Assembly (NCBI RefSeq): GCF_026343125.1
Contig: NZ_JAPEMB010000001.1
Location: 3,291,501-3,355,500, forward strand
Length of the DNA stretch: 64,000 nucleotides
Source of the DNA: Streptomyces sp. NBC_00094
GTDB lineage: Bacteria > Actinomycetota > Actinomycetes > Streptomycetales > Streptomycetaceae
Reading direction: 5' to 3'
Part shown: piece by piece, positions 40,426 to 51,813 of the stretch
Position numbering within the stretch: position 1 is the first letter of the stretch
How the letters are laid out: each line of letters begins with the position of its first letter
The notes under the pieces: model-generated
Told to the model about the DNA's origin: nothing
The model's database searches: none
The model's input: only the letters and a program-made list of their open reading frames with translations
Made by a program: the position numbers and the translations under genes

Positions 40426-40917
40426 ATGCCCGACCACCTCAGCACCACCCGGTTCCCGGTCAACGTCGACGCCGCCCTCCGCGAGGCCGGCTGGCAGCCC
40501 GGCCGCTGGGACATCAAGCTCGCCGAAGAATGGGCCGACGCCCTGCGCGCCCACGTCTCCCCCGCCGGCCACCGGCACAGCGTCTTCCCCGCGGCCGTCG
40601 AGGCCTGGGCGGAGTTCGGCGGCCTGCGGATCACCTCGCCCGGGCACGGGCGGACGATAGCGCCCACCACGGTCCGCTTCGACCCGCTCGCCGGACTCCA
40701 CCTGGCACGCACCCTCGCCGACCTGGGGCGCGCGCTGGAGAGCGAGCTCGCGCCGCTCGGCGAGGAGGGCGACCAGCAGGCCGTCCTCGCGATGGACGTC
40801 GAGGGACGGGTGTACAGCCTCGACCACGCGGGCGACTGGTACCTCGGCAAGGACATCGACGCGGCGCTGTCCACCCTGGTCACGGGTGTCCAGCCGACCC
40901 GCCTGACCGCGGGGTAG
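40426..40917 (+). CDS. SUKH-3-family immunity-type protein
   Basis: The protein has 163 residues from ATG 40426. FPVNVDAALREAGWQPGRWDIKLAEEWAD, AAVEAWAEFGGLRI and GRVYSLDHAGDWYLGKDIDAALSTLV are the SUKH-3 signature (early alpha helix, central AEFGG, late D-x-x-W-x-x-G). SUKH proteins neutralise nuclease and deaminase toxins by direct binding; the gene immediately upstream encodes a deaminase. No RBS is obvious, so translation is probably coupled to the upstream gene. Confidence 0.85.
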   Translation: MPDHLSTTRFPVNVDAALREAGWQPGRWDIKLAEEWADALRAHVSPAGHRHSVFPAAVEAWAEFGGLRITSPGHGRTIAPTTVRFDPLAGLHLARTLADLGRALESELAPLGEEGDQQAVLAMDVEGRVYSLDHAGDWYLGKDIDAALSTLVTGVQPTRLTAG

Positions 40918-40931
40918 TCCGGGCGCGCCCG

Positions 40932-42254
40932 TCACTCCCCCGTCGGCAGCACCGCGGACACCCGGAACCCGCCCGCGTCCGTCGGACCCGACACGAACAC
41001 CCCGCCCAGCCGCGAGACCCGCTCCCGCATCCCGACGAGACCGTTCCCACCGCTCGGCAGCCGCACGTCCGAGACCTCGGCGTCCGAGGGGCGGGGGCCG
41101 TTCTCCACCTGCATCGCGACCTCGGCCTCGCGGTGCGCGAGCCGCACCACGACCTCGGCGCCCACCGCGTGCTTGTGGACGTTGGTCAGCGCCTCCTGCA
41201 CCACCCGGTACGCCGTCCGCTCCACCTCCGGCGGATACGCCCGCGCCTCACCCAGCACCGACAGCTTCACGACCGCCCCCGCGAGCCGCGACTGCTCGCA
41301 CAACGCCTCCAGGGCGTCCAGGCAGGGCCCGTCCTCGGCGGCGGCCTCGGCCGCGGCCGCGGCCGCCCGGCCCACCGCGGCCAGCGGCACCGCCGCCGGG
41401 ACGGCGGGCGCCGCCTCCTCCCGCAGCACGCCCAGCATCTCCCGCAGCTCCGTCAACGCCTGCCGGCCCATGTCACCGACCAGCGCGGCATTCCTCACGG
41501 CCTTCTGCGGATCCTTCAGGGCCACCGCCTGCAGCGCCGCCGCGTGCACGACCATCAGCGACACCCGGTGCGCGACCACGTCGTGCATCTCCCGCGCGAT
41601 CCGCGTCCGCTCCTCCTGCCGCGCCCACTGTGCCCGCTGCTCGGCCCGGTCCGCGAGGAGCGACAGCTCCTGCTCCAGGCTGTCGGCCCGCTCGCGCAGG
41701 CTCTCCATGAGGCGGCGGCGGGCCCCTATGTAGAGGCCGAAGAGCACCGGCGGCGCGTTGAGCCCGAGGGTCATGAAGAGCGCCACGACGGGCACGTACC
41801 AACCGCTCGGGTCGATCTCCCGCTGCCCGATGTCGGCCTGCGCGACGTCCTGGCGCATCCGCACGACGGTCACGACGAACACCGCCACCGTCGACATCGA
41901 CGCCAGTACGGCGGTGATGCGGCGCGGCACCTCGGAGGCGGCGAGCGTGTAGAGCCCGACGATCCCCATGAGGAAGCCCATCTCGGCGGGCGCGACCGCG
42001 ATCGAGACGAGCACGACGGCGATGGGCCACCGCCTCCGCACGAGCAGCACCGAGCCCACCATCAGCCCGAACAGCACCCCCACGGGCACCGGCAACCCGG
42101 CCTTCTCGGCGAACCCGACGCCCTCGATGCCGCACTCCAGCGCGGACACCAGCGCGAGCCCCACATCAAGGACGGCGCTCCGCCGTCTCCCCCACCACCA
42201 CCAACTCCCCGAACGAACGCCCGCAGCGTCCCGGTCTGCCCCCGTTGTGGTCAT
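40932..42254 (-). CDS. NarL-type sensor histidine kinase (orphan)
   Basis: The protein has 440 residues from ATG 42252-42254. A Trp-rich head (SWWWWGRRR) precedes six or so hydrophobic helices (about 25-185). The HisKA_3 dimerisation motif EERTRIAREMHDVVAHRVSLMVV carries the phospho-His; VERTAYRVVQEALTNVHKHA is the N box and GGNGLVGMRERV the G box. Only 14 bp separate its end from the convergent SUKH-3 gene. No response regulator is adjacent, so its partner must be elsewhere; the orphan LuxR regulators at 57-62 kb are possible but unproven. Confidence 0.9.
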   Translation of the reverse strand: MTTTGADRDAAGVRSGSWWWWGRRRSAVLDVGLALVSALECGIEGVGFAEKAGLPVPVGVLFGLMVGSVLLVRRRWPIAVVLVSIAVAPAEMGFLMGIVGLYTLAASEVPRRITAVLASMSTVAVFVVTVVRMRQDVAQADIGQREIDPSGWYVPVVALFMTLGLNAPPVLFGLYIGARRRLMESLRERADSLEQELSLLADRAEQRAQWARQEERTRIAREMHDVVAHRVSLMVVHAAALQAVALKDPQKAVRNAALVGDMGRQALTELREMLGVLREEAAPAVPAAVPLAAVGRAAAAAAEAAAEDGPCLDALEALCEQSRLAGAVVKLSVLGEARAYPPEVERTAYRVVQEALTNVHKHAVGAEVVVRLAHREAEVAMQVENGPRPSDAEVSDVRLPSGGNGLVGMRERVSRLGGVFVSGPTDAGGFRVSAVLPTGE

Positions 42255-42384
42255 GCCCTCCACCCTACGGGCGCGCCGCACACGACACGGCGAACCGCAG
42301 ACGCTTCGGACACCAGTCCCTCGAACTGTTGAATCTCCCCCGCTTCCGGACCCAGACGTCCGCATTTCGGACGACGGTGGTCGC

Positions 42385-43257
42385 ATGACAACCGAAACGA
42401 GCCGGTACGCCGACTTCGAATCCCTCCGCGAACAGGCGATCGCCCTCCGACGCGAGGGTCTCAGCCGCCGCCAGATCCGGGACCGCATCCACGTCGACAA
42501 CAACGACATGCTCAACCGCCTCCTCGAAGGCGAACCCCCGCCGGAATGGACGAAGCGCCCGAACGCGAAGGACGACCTCCGCGACCGCGCCCGCGCGCTG
42601 CGCGCCCAGGGCTGGACCTACGACCGGATCCAGGCCGAGCTGGGCTGCTCGAAGAGCTCGATCTCCCTGTGGGTCCGCGACCTGCCGAAGCCGGAGAGGA
42701 AGCGGACCCGGGAAGAGGCGTCCGAGATCGCCAAGCGGGGCTGGGAGTCGACCATGCGCCGTCGCGAGGAGGAGCGAGAAGCGGCCAAACGCGCGGCGGC
42801 CGAGGAGATCGGAGCGATGTCCGAGCGCGAGCTCTTCCTCCTGGGCGTGGGCCTCTACTGGGCGGAAGGGACGAAGGACAAACCGCACGCCCGCCGTGAA
42901 CGCGTGACGTTCGTGAACAGCGACCCCCGGATGATCCGGGTCTTCGCCGCCTGGTTGGACCTCCTCGGCATCGAGCCCGCGCGACGGAGGTACTGGGTGA
43001 TGATCCACGAGACCGGGGACGTGTCCGGCGCCGAGCGGTACTGGGGCAGCCTCGTCGGCGCCGCCCCCTCGGCATTCGGCAAGACGACCCTCAAGCGCCA
43101 CAATCCGCGGACCAACCGCAAGAACGTGAACGCCGAGTACCACGGCTGTCTCGTGATCAGAATCCTCGGGAGTGCCGATCTTTACCGTCGCATCGAGGGG
43201 GCCTGGTGCGGCATAGTAGGGGCCGTCTCGATCTCCTCAACGGAAATCCAGACATAG
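42385..43257 (+). CDS. HTH plus LAGLIDADG-like protein next to tRNA-Gln
   Basis: The protein has 290 residues from ATG 42385. Two HTH-like segments (REQAIALRREGLSRRQIRDR and ALRAQGWTYDRIQAELGCSKSSISLWVRDL) precede a basic helix (about 105-140). The C-terminal half, FLLGVGLYWAEGTKDK..., VTFVNSDPRMIRVFAAWL, ILGSADLYRRIEGAWCGIV, resembles a LAGLIDADG homing-endonuclease-like fold, with LYWAEGTK in place of the catalytic xGDG. It ends 11 bp before tRNA-Gln. It may be a domesticated endonuclease acting as a DNA-binding protein; function unknown. Confidence 0.55.
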   Translation: MTTETSRYADFESLREQAIALRREGLSRRQIRDRIHVDNNDMLNRLLEGEPPPEWTKRPNAKDDLRDRARALRAQGWTYDRIQAELGCSKSSISLWVRDLPKPERKRTREEASEIAKRGWESTMRRREEEREAAKRAAAEEIGAMSERELFLLGVGLYWAEGTKDKPHARRERVTFVNSDPRMIRVFAAWLDLLGIEPARRRYWVMIHETGDVSGAERYWGSLVGAAPSAFGKTTLKRHNPRTNRKNVNAEYHGCLVIRILGSADLYRRIEGAWCGIVGAVSISSTEIQT

Positions 43258-43268
43258 AGGGCGAACAA

Positions 43269-43339
43269 TCCCGGATCGTCTAAGGGCAGGACAAATGGTT
43301 TTGGTCCATTGAATGAGGGTTCGAATCCTTCTCCGGGAG
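43269..43339 (+). tRNA. tRNA-Gln (anticodon TTG)
   Basis: A 71-nt cloverleaf: acceptor TCCCGGA / TCCGGGA with discriminator G, anticodon stem AATGG / CCATT around loop TTTTGGT (anticodon TTG), and T arm GAGGG-TTCGAAT-CCTTC. The CCA end is not encoded as such (gccca follows). It reads CAA, a rare codon in this GC-rich genome. Confidence 0.95.
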
Positions 43340-43348
43340 CCCATGGTT

Positions 43349-43379
43349 GCGGGTCCTGACCGTCACGGTCAGGACCCGC
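43349..43379 (+). terminator. Terminator after tRNA-Gln
   Basis: A perfect 13-bp stem (43349-43361 with 43367-43379) and 5-nt loop begin 10 bases after the tRNA, separating it from glmU. Confidence 0.85.
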
Positions 43380-43448
43380 GCTCATGTCCGGACCCTGGCC
43401 CCCCGGTATCCTTCGTGCGTCCACCACCCAAAGCCGAAGGGCATACCC

Positions 43449-44894
43449 GTGAGCGCCAACCGCCCGGCAGCCGTCGTCGTCCTCGCAGCGGGTGAGGGCA
43501 CCCGCATGAAGTCGAAGACCCCCAAGGTCCTGCACGAGATCGCCGGGCGTTCGCTCGTCGGACATGTCGTGTCCGCCGCCCGGGAGCTGGAGCCCGAGCA
43601 CCTCGTCGTGGTCGTCGGGCACGCCCGTGAGCAGGTGAAGGGTCACCTGGAGGCGCACTACGCCGGGACCCGCACCGCCGTCCAGGAGGAGCAGAACGGC
43701 ACCGGGCACGCCGTGCGGATGGCCCTGGAGGAGCTCGGGAAGACGCCCGACGGGACCGTCGTGGTCGTCTGCGGCGACACCCCGCTGCTCTCCGGCGAGA
43801 CCCTGAAGGCCCTGGCCGGCACGCACGCGGCCGACGGCAACGCCGTGACCGTGCTGACCGCCGAGGTGCCGGACTCCACCGGCTACGGCCGGATCGTGCG
43901 GGACGCCGCCGGCGCCGTCACCGAGATCGTCGAGCACAAGGACGCCTCCGCCGAGCAGCTCGCGATCCGGGAGATCAACTCCGGCGTGTTCGCGTTCGAC
44001 GGGAAGCTGCTGGCCGAGGCCCTCGGCCAGGTGCGGACGGACAACAGCCAGGGCGAGGAGTACCTCACCGACGTGCTGTCGATCCTGCGCGAGGCCGGTC
44101 ACCGGGTCGGCGCGTCCGTCGCCGGCGACCACCGCGAGATCCTCGGCATCAACAACCGCGTGCAGCTCGCCGAGGCCCGCGCGCTGCTGAACCAGCGCCT
44201 CGTCGAGCGGGCCATGATGGCCGGCGTCACGATCGTCGACCCCGCCTCCGTCCTCGTGGACGTGACGGTGACCTTCGAGGCCGACGCGGTGATCCACCCG
44301 GGCACGCAGCTGCTCGGCGCGACGCACGTCGCCGAGGACGCCGAGGTCGGCCCGAACAGCCGCCTGAAGGACACCCGCGTCGGCAAGGGCGCCCGGGTGG
44401 ACAACACCGTCGCGGACTCCGCCGTGGTCGGCGAGGGCGCCTCCGTGGGCCCGTACGCGTACCTCCGTCCGGGCACGAACCTCGGCGCGAAGGCCAAGGC
44501 CGGCACGTACGTCGAGATGAAGAACGCGACGATCGGCGAGGGCACCAAGGTCCCCCACCTGTCGTACGTCGGCGACGCGACCATCGGCGAGTACACGAAC
44601 ATCGGCGCCGCGAGCGTCTTCGTGAACTACGACGGCGAGGCCAAGCACCACACCACGATCGGCTCGCACTGCCGTACGGGCTCGGACAACATGTTTGTGG
44701 CCCCCATCACCATCGGGGACGGGGCCTACACCGCCGCCGGGTCCGTGATCACGAAGGACGTTCCCGCCGGTTCGCTCGCCGTGGCCCGGGGCCAGCAGCG
44801 GAATATCGAAGGCTGGGTGGCCCGGAAGCGGCCCGGCAGCGCCGCCGCGCAGGCCGCCCAGGTGGCCTCGGAGAACTCCGCAAGCGAAAGCTGA
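43449..44894 (+). CDS. glmU: Bifunctional GlmU (GlcN-1-P acetyltransferase / UDP-GlcNAc pyrophosphorylase)
   Basis: The protein has 481 residues from GTG 43449, with gaagggc upstream. The N-terminal uridylyltransferase shows LAAGEGTRMKSKTPKVLHEI, VVCGDTPLL and NGTGHAV; the C-terminal half is the left-handed beta helix with hexapeptide repeats and acetyltransferase residues (YLRPGTNLGAKAKAGTYVEMKN, FVNYDGEAKHHTTIG). It makes UDP-GlcNAc for peptidoglycan from GlcN-1-P, acetyl-CoA and UTP. Length and motifs are normal. prs lies 121 bp downstream. Confidence 0.98.
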   Translation: MSANRPAAVVVLAAGEGTRMKSKTPKVLHEIAGRSLVGHVVSAARELEPEHLVVVVGHAREQVKGHLEAHYAGTRTAVQEEQNGTGHAVRMALEELGKTPDGTVVVVCGDTPLLSGETLKALAGTHAADGNAVTVLTAEVPDSTGYGRIVRDAAGAVTEIVEHKDASAEQLAIREINSGVFAFDGKLLAEALGQVRTDNSQGEEYLTDVLSILREAGHRVGASVAGDHREILGINNRVQLAEARALLNQRLVERAMMAGVTIVDPASVLVDVTVTFEADAVIHPGTQLLGATHVAEDAEVGPNSRLKDTRVGKGARVDNTVADSAVVGEGASVGPYAYLRPGTNLGAKAKAGTYVEMKNATIGEGTKVPHLSYVGDATIGEYTNIGAASVFVNYDGEAKHHTTIGSHCRTGSDNMFVAPITIGDGAYTAAGSVITKDVPAGSLAVARGQQRNIEGWVARKRPGSAAAQAAQVASENSASES

Positions 44895-45015
44895 CCGGAA
44901 ACGGGTGCGTCGAACTCGGCGTACCGTGATACGTGCACACAAATTCGGCTGGTTCGCACACGCGCCCGCAGGGCGTGGGGCCGCGGCCAGAGAACACGTC
45001 TGAGGAGACAGTGCT

Positions 45016-45990
45016 GTGACCGGGATCAAGACGACCGGCGAGAAGAAGCTGATGCTCTTCTCCGGCCGCGCCCACCCCGAGCTGGCCGAGGAGGTCGCGC
45101 ACCAGCTGGGCGTCGGTCTCGTTCCCACCAAGGCGTTCGACTTCGCCAACGGTGAGATCTACGTCCGCTTCCAGGAGTCGGCCCGCGGCGCGGACTGCTT
45201 CCTGATCCAGAGCCACACGGCTCCGATCAACAAGTGGATCATGGAACAGCTGATCATGGTCGATGCGCTCAAGCGGGCCTCGGCCCGCAGCATCACCGTG
45301 ATCATCCCGTCGTACGGCTACGCCCGTCAGGACAAGAAGCACCGCGGTCGCGAGCCGATCTCGGCGCGTCTGGTCGCGGACCTGCTGGAGACGGCCGGTG
45401 CGGACCGCATCCTGACCGTGGACCTGCACACCGACCAGATCCAGGGCTTCTTCGACGGCCCGGTGGACCACCTGTCGGCGCTGCCCGTGCTCGCGGACTA
45501 CGTCGGTGCGAAGGTCGACCGCGCCAAGCTGACGATCGTCTCCCCGGACGCCGGCCGCGTGCGCGTCGCCGACCGCTGGTGCGACCGCCTCGACGCCCCG
45601 CTGGCGATCGTGCACAAGCGCCGCGACAAGGACGTCGCCAACCAGGTCACCGTCCACGAGGTCGTCGGTGACGTGAAGGGCCGCGTCTGCGTCCTGGTGG
45701 ACGACATGGTCGACACCGGTGGCACGATCTGCGCCGCCGCGGACGCCCTGTTCGCGCACGGTGCCGAGGACGTCATCGTGACGGCCACGCACGGCATCCT
45801 GTCGGGCCCGGCCGCCGACCGTCTGAAGAACTCCAAGGTCAGCGAGTTCGTCTTCACGGACACGCTGCCGGTTCCCGGCGCCCTGGAGCTCGACAAGATC
45901 ACGGTGCTGTCGATCGCGCCGACGATCGCGCGCGCGGTGCGCGAGGTGTTCGAGGACGGTTCGGTGACGAGCCTCTTCGAGGAGCACTGA
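45016..45990 (+). CDS. prs: Ribose-phosphate diphosphokinase (PRPP synthase)
   Basis: The protein has 324 residues from GTG 45016 with tgaggaga upstream. Hallmarks: SGRAHPELAEEVA, FANGEIYVRFQES, YGYARQDKKHRGREPI (ATP/flexible loop), VDLHTDQIQGFF, IVSPDAGRVRVA and the PRPP loop VLVDDMVDTGGTI. It makes PRPP from ribose-5-P and ATP for nucleotide, His and Trp synthesis. It follows glmU as in other actinobacteria; a hairpin terminator lies at 46011-46045. Confidence 0.98.
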   Translation: MTGIKTTGEKKLMLFSGRAHPELAEEVAHQLGVGLVPTKAFDFANGEIYVRFQESARGADCFLIQSHTAPINKWIMEQLIMVDALKRASARSITVIIPSYGYARQDKKHRGREPISARLVADLLETAGADRILTVDLHTDQIQGFFDGPVDHLSALPVLADYVGAKVDRAKLTIVSPDAGRVRVADRWCDRLDAPLAIVHKRRDKDVANQVTVHEVVGDVKGRVCVLVDDMVDTGGTICAAADALFAHGAEDVIVTATHGILSGPAADRLKNSKVSEFVFTDTLPVPGALELDKITVLSIAPTIARAVREVFEDGSVTSLFEEH

Positions 45991-46010
45991 GCTTCCCCCG
46001 AGTGACACGT

Positions 46011-46045
46011 GAGGGCCGCTTCCCCGTCCGGGGGGAGCGGCCCTC
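46011..46045 (+). terminator. Terminator after prs
   Basis: GAGGGCCGCT-t-CCCC pairs with GGGG-gg-AGCGGCCCTC across a gtcc loop, 21 bp after the prs stop. The stem has a small internal mismatch. Confidence 0.85.
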
Positions 46046-46076
46046 CGCCGTGTTCCGGTGATCCCGGATGATCGAA

Positions 46077-46251
46077 TTGGGTGGTACGGGGGTCGGCCGG
46101 TAGACTGCCGTAGTTGCTCGGCGAGGGAGGCCGTACCCGTACGGATGTACAGGGTCACGGCGGTCCGTTATCGACGCGCTCTTCGTAGCAGGCCAACGCC
46201 AGTCGTGGCCGGGTGACCACTTGTTTCGTCACCATCTACGAGGAGTGCAAC
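46077..46251 (+). promoter_or_regulatory. rplY promoter and long (~140 nt) leader
   Basis: TTGGGT (46077-46082), 18 bp, and TAGACT (46101-46106) form a good vegetative promoter. Transcription would begin near 46113, leaving a leader of roughly 140 nt before the ATG at 46252. The leader contains hairpin-forming gtaccc-gtac-type segments, as expected for a ribosomal-protein leader, but I cannot assign it to a known RNA family. Confidence 0.55.
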
Positions 46252-46833
46252 ATGTCCGAGGTCAAGCTCGCCGCCACCGTCCGCTCGGAGTTCGGCAAGG
46301 GCGCTTCCCGCCAGCTCCGTCGCGCCTCCCTGGTCCCCACGGTCCTCTACGGCCACGGCACCGACCCGGTCCACATCTCCCTCCCGGCCCACGAGCTCGG
46401 CCTGGCGCTTCGTACGCCGAACGTCCTGCTCTCCCTGGACATCGAGGGCACCAACGAGCTCGCGATCCCGAAGGCCGTCCAGCGCGACGCCATCAAGGGC
46501 TCGCTCGTTCACGTCGACCTGATCCTCGTCAAGCGCGGCGAGACCGTCACGGTCGAGGTCCCGGTCCAGGCCGAGGGTGAGCTCGCCGCCGGTGGCAACC
46601 TGCTGGAGCACGTGCTCGGCACCCTCTCCGTCGAGGCCGAGGCCACCCACCTCCCCGAGGCCATCACGGTCTCCGTCGAGGGCCTGGAGGCCGGTGCCTC
46701 CATCCTCGCGGGCGCCATCACCCTGCCGGCCGGCGTGACCCTGGCCACCGACGCCGACGCCGTCGTCCTGCAGGTCCTGGCCGCGCAGGCCGAGGAGCCG
46801 GCCGCCGAGGCCGCCGAGACCACCGAGGCCTGA
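46252..46833 (+). CDS. rplY: 50S ribosomal protein L25 (general stress protein Ctc type)
   Basis: The protein has 193 residues from ATG 46252 with cgaggag upstream. Residues about 1-92 are the L25 5S-rRNA-binding domain (FGKGASRQLRRASLVPTVLYGHG, VHVDLILVKRGE); the rest is the TL5/Ctc C-terminal beta domain (EGLEAGASILAGAITLPAGV), ending in a Glu/Ala tail. It stabilises 5S rRNA in the large subunit. A terminator follows, so pth has its own promoter or depends on read-through. Confidence 0.97.
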   Translation: MSEVKLAATVRSEFGKGASRQLRRASLVPTVLYGHGTDPVHISLPAHELGLALRTPNVLLSLDIEGTNELAIPKAVQRDAIKGSLVHVDLILVKRGETVTVEVPVQAEGELAAGGNLLEHVLGTLSVEAEATHLPEAITVSVEGLEAGASILAGAITLPAGVTLATDADAVVLQVLAAQAEEPAAEAAETTEA

Positions 46834-46855
46834 GCCGTAGGCTCTGCCTGACGTG

Positions 46856-46889
46856 ACGGGGTGACGGGCCGTTCGGCCCGTCACCCCGT
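46856..46889 (+). terminator. Terminator after rplY
   Basis: A perfect 15-bp stem (46856-46870 with 46875-46889) with a gttc loop is followed by a T-rich run (ttctcttg). Confidence 0.9.
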
Positions 46890-46951
46890 TTCTCTTGTGC
46901 GGAAGTACGGAAGTACGGACGCGTGGACGGATACGAGGAGACCTGACGCAC

Positions 46952-47548
46952 ATGACGGACGACGCCAACGCCCCCTGGCTGATCGTCGGCCTCGGCAACC
47001 CCGGGCCCGAGTACGCGGCCAACCGCCACAACATCGGCTTCATGGTCGTGGACCTGCTCGCCGAGCGGATCCGCGGCTCGTTCAAGCGCGCGCAGAAGGC
47101 CCAGGCGCAGGTCGTCGAGGGCCGCATGGGGCCGCCCGGGCCAGAGAACCGTCGGGTGATCCTCGCGAAGCCGATGTCGTTCATGAACCTGTCGGGCGGT
47201 CCGGTGACGGCGCTGCGCGACTTCTACAAGGTGCCGACGGCGCACATCGTGGCGATCCACGACGAGCTGGACATCGACTACTCGGTGCTGCGGCTGAAGA
47301 TCGGCGGCGGCGACAACGGGCACAACGGTCTGAAGTCGATGACGAAGGCGATGGGTCCCGAGTACCACCGGGTGCGGTGCGGGATCGGGCGTCCGCCGGG
47401 CCGGATGCAGGTCGCGGACTTCGTCCTGAAGGACTTCTCGTCGACGGAGCGCAAGGACCTCGACTGGTTCGTGGACCGCGCGGCGGACTCGGTGGAGTGC
47501 CTGCTGGCGGAGGGCCTGGAGCGGGCGCAGACGGCGTACAACTCGTAG
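46952..47548 (+). CDS. pth: Peptidyl-tRNA hydrolase
   Basis: The protein has 198 residues from ATG 46952. [25 protein letters not shown] contains the catalytic His; [43 protein letters not shown] (catalytic Asp and Asn) and RCGIGRPPG complete the family. It recycles peptidyl-tRNAs released from stalled ribosomes. The genome order rplY-pth is widespread. Motifs and length are normal. Confidence 0.97.
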   Translation: MTDDANAPWLIVGLGNPGPEYAANRHNIGFMVVDLLAERIRGSFKRAQKAQAQVVEGRMGPPGPENRRVILAKPMSFMNLSGGPVTALRDFYKVPTAHIVAIHDELDIDYSVLRLKIGGGDNGHNGLKSMTKAMGPEYHRVRCGIGRPPGRMQVADFVLKDFSSTERKDLDWFVDRAADSVECLLAEGLERAQTAYNS

Positions 47549-47600
47549 AGGGCGTCGTGACCCCTCGCGGTCGGAACGTACGACTGTACGATCGCGGGTC

Positions 47601-48044
47601 ATGACGCACGTCCGTAACGCCGCGATGGCCCTGGTCGCCCTGCTCCTCGTCGTCGGGGGTGCCTGGGCGTCGTGGGACTCCGCCCAGCACGTCCTGCTCG
47701 CGAAGGGGCGTGAACACGGCACGCTCACGGTGACCGGCTGCACGGACGACACCTGCAGCGGCACGTACGCGCCGGAGGACCCGTCGTCGACGCGGCGGAC
47801 GCTGACGATCACGCGTTCGGTCGCGGCGGAGCAGGGCATGGCGATCCCGGTGGTCGTGAAGCCGGGCACGGACGAGGGCGTACGGACGGGCTGGGGCGGC
47901 GGGCTGCACGCGTGGGTGCCGCTGGGCGGGGCGCTGCTGCTCGCGGCGCCGGTGGTCGGCGGCGGACTGCGTCTTTCACGGACGGCGTGGTCGCTCGCGG
48001 GGGCCGGCGGGGCGCTTCTCGTGGCCGCGTTCTTCGCACTCTGA
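47601..48044 (+). CDS. Small membrane protein, unrecognised
   Basis: The protein has 147 residues from ATG 47601. Helix 1 (about 7-24) precedes an extracytoplasmic loop with two close cysteines (TGCTDDTCSG) that may form a disulfide; helices 2 and 3 (about 104-122 and 126-146) end the protein. No RBS is clear, and the gene follows pth by 52 bp. I do not recognise the family. Confidence 0.7.
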   Translation: MTHVRNAAMALVALLLVVGGAWASWDSAQHVLLAKGREHGTLTVTGCTDDTCSGTYAPEDPSSTRRTLTITRSVAAEQGMAIPVVVKPGTDEGVRTGWGGGLHAWVPLGGALLLAAPVVGGGLRLSRTAWSLAGAGGALLVAAFFAL

Positions 48045-48176
48045 CCGATACCCGGTGATACCGGCGGGTCCGTCGCGATCGTTATGAACCTCTGGGTTAA
48101 GAGTGGCTTAAAGCGACGGATAGGCTGCCCCCGCCACCTCCCACGGCATCCTCATCTCCCAGATGGACGACTGCAC

Positions 48177-48998
48177 ATGCGACGTACTCTCCTTTCCTCC
48201 GGCGCACTGGTCGCCGCCCTGGCGGGCTCCCTGGTCCTCGCCCCGATCGCCTCCGCGTCGGAGGGTCCCGGCGCCAACCACCCCACTCTGCGTCAGGAGC
48301 TTCCCCTGACGGCTGCGGAGTTCGACAACGAGGGCGGCGAGACCTGCCCCGGCATCCCCGCCGACAAGGATGGCTGGCACTTCGTCCTCCCCGGTGGCAC
48401 GGCCGACTTCGTCGAGCTGACCGTGACGTTCGAGCCGGGCGGCACGCAGGTCATCACCGACTTCAGCGCCTTCGGCAACCCCGAGGGCAAGCACGCGTAC
48501 GTGGCCTCCGCGCCGGGCGCGACGCTGAAGTCCGTCGAGGCCGAGATCACGGGCGGCCCGCTCCCGGGCAAGGGCAACAAGTTCCCGCTCTCCCACACCT
48601 GCCCGGCCACCCCGGTCACCGAGACCACGTCTCCCACGACCCCGGCCACCGAGACGACCACCCCGGGCACGGAGACCACCACCCCCGGCACCGAGACCAC
48701 CACTCCGGGCACCGAGACCACGACCCCCGGCACCGAGGCCACGACCCCGGGCACCGAGACCACCGCCCCCGGTGAGACCCCGGCGCCGGGCGAGACCCCG
48801 GGCGGCACCGAGTCGCCGTCGGCCACCACCCCGGCCGGCGAGACCGCCGGTACCGGTGGCACGGGCAGCACCGGTGAGGGCGACCTCGCCGAGACCGGCT
48901 CCAGCGCCCCGGTCGGCGTCCTCGCCGCCGTGGCCGTGGCCCTCGCGGGTGCCGGCGCGTTCCTGGTGACCCGCCGCCGCAAGGCCGCCCAGCAGTAG
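48177..48998 (+). CDS. Sortase-anchored (LAETG) cell-wall protein with Thr/Pro-rich stalk
   Basis: The protein has 273 residues from ATG 48177. A signal peptide ends near ASASEG. A globular domain (about 30-140) contains two cysteines (GETCPG and SHTCPA). The stalk (about 145-225) repeats TETTTPG units. LAETG followed by a hydrophobic helix (VGVLAAVAVALAGAGAFLV) and RRRK is a class E sortase signal as on chaplins. No sortase gene lies in the window. The stalk should carry the domain beyond the peptidoglycan. Confidence 0.88.
   Translation: MRRTLLSSGALVAALAGSLVLAPIASASEGPGANHPTLRQELPLTAAEFDNEGGETCPGIPADKDGWHFVLPGGTADFVELTVTFEPGGTQVITDFSAFGNPEGKHAYVASAPGATLKSVEAEITGGPLPGKGNKFPLSHTCPATPVTETTSPTTPATETTTPGTETTTPGTETTTPGTETTTPGTEATTPGTETTAPGETPAPGETPGGTESPSATTPAGETAGTGGTGSTGEGDLAETGSSAPVGVLAAVAVALAGAGAFLVTRRRKAAQQ
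48640..48770. repeat. 21-bp repeats encoding the TETTTPG stalk
   Basis: Roughly six 21-bp degenerate units (for example accgagaccaccaccccggc and variants) encode successive TETTTPG/TEATTPG heptapeptides in the wall-protein gene. Confidence 0.8.
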
Positions 48999-49021
48999 TA
49001 GTAGTCGCTTCACGCCGTCAT

Positions 49022-49067
49022 GACTGTGCCCCCGCCGGAGTCCGAGGATTCCGGCGGGGGCACAGTC
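49022..49067. terminator. Bidirectional terminator
   Basis: A perfect 18-bp stem (49022-49039 with 49050-49067) and 10-nt loop separate the wall-protein gene from convergent ppc. Confidence 0.9.
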
Positions 49068-49083
49068 GTTCGTACGGCAGGGG

Positions 49084-51813
<2,730 letters not shown>

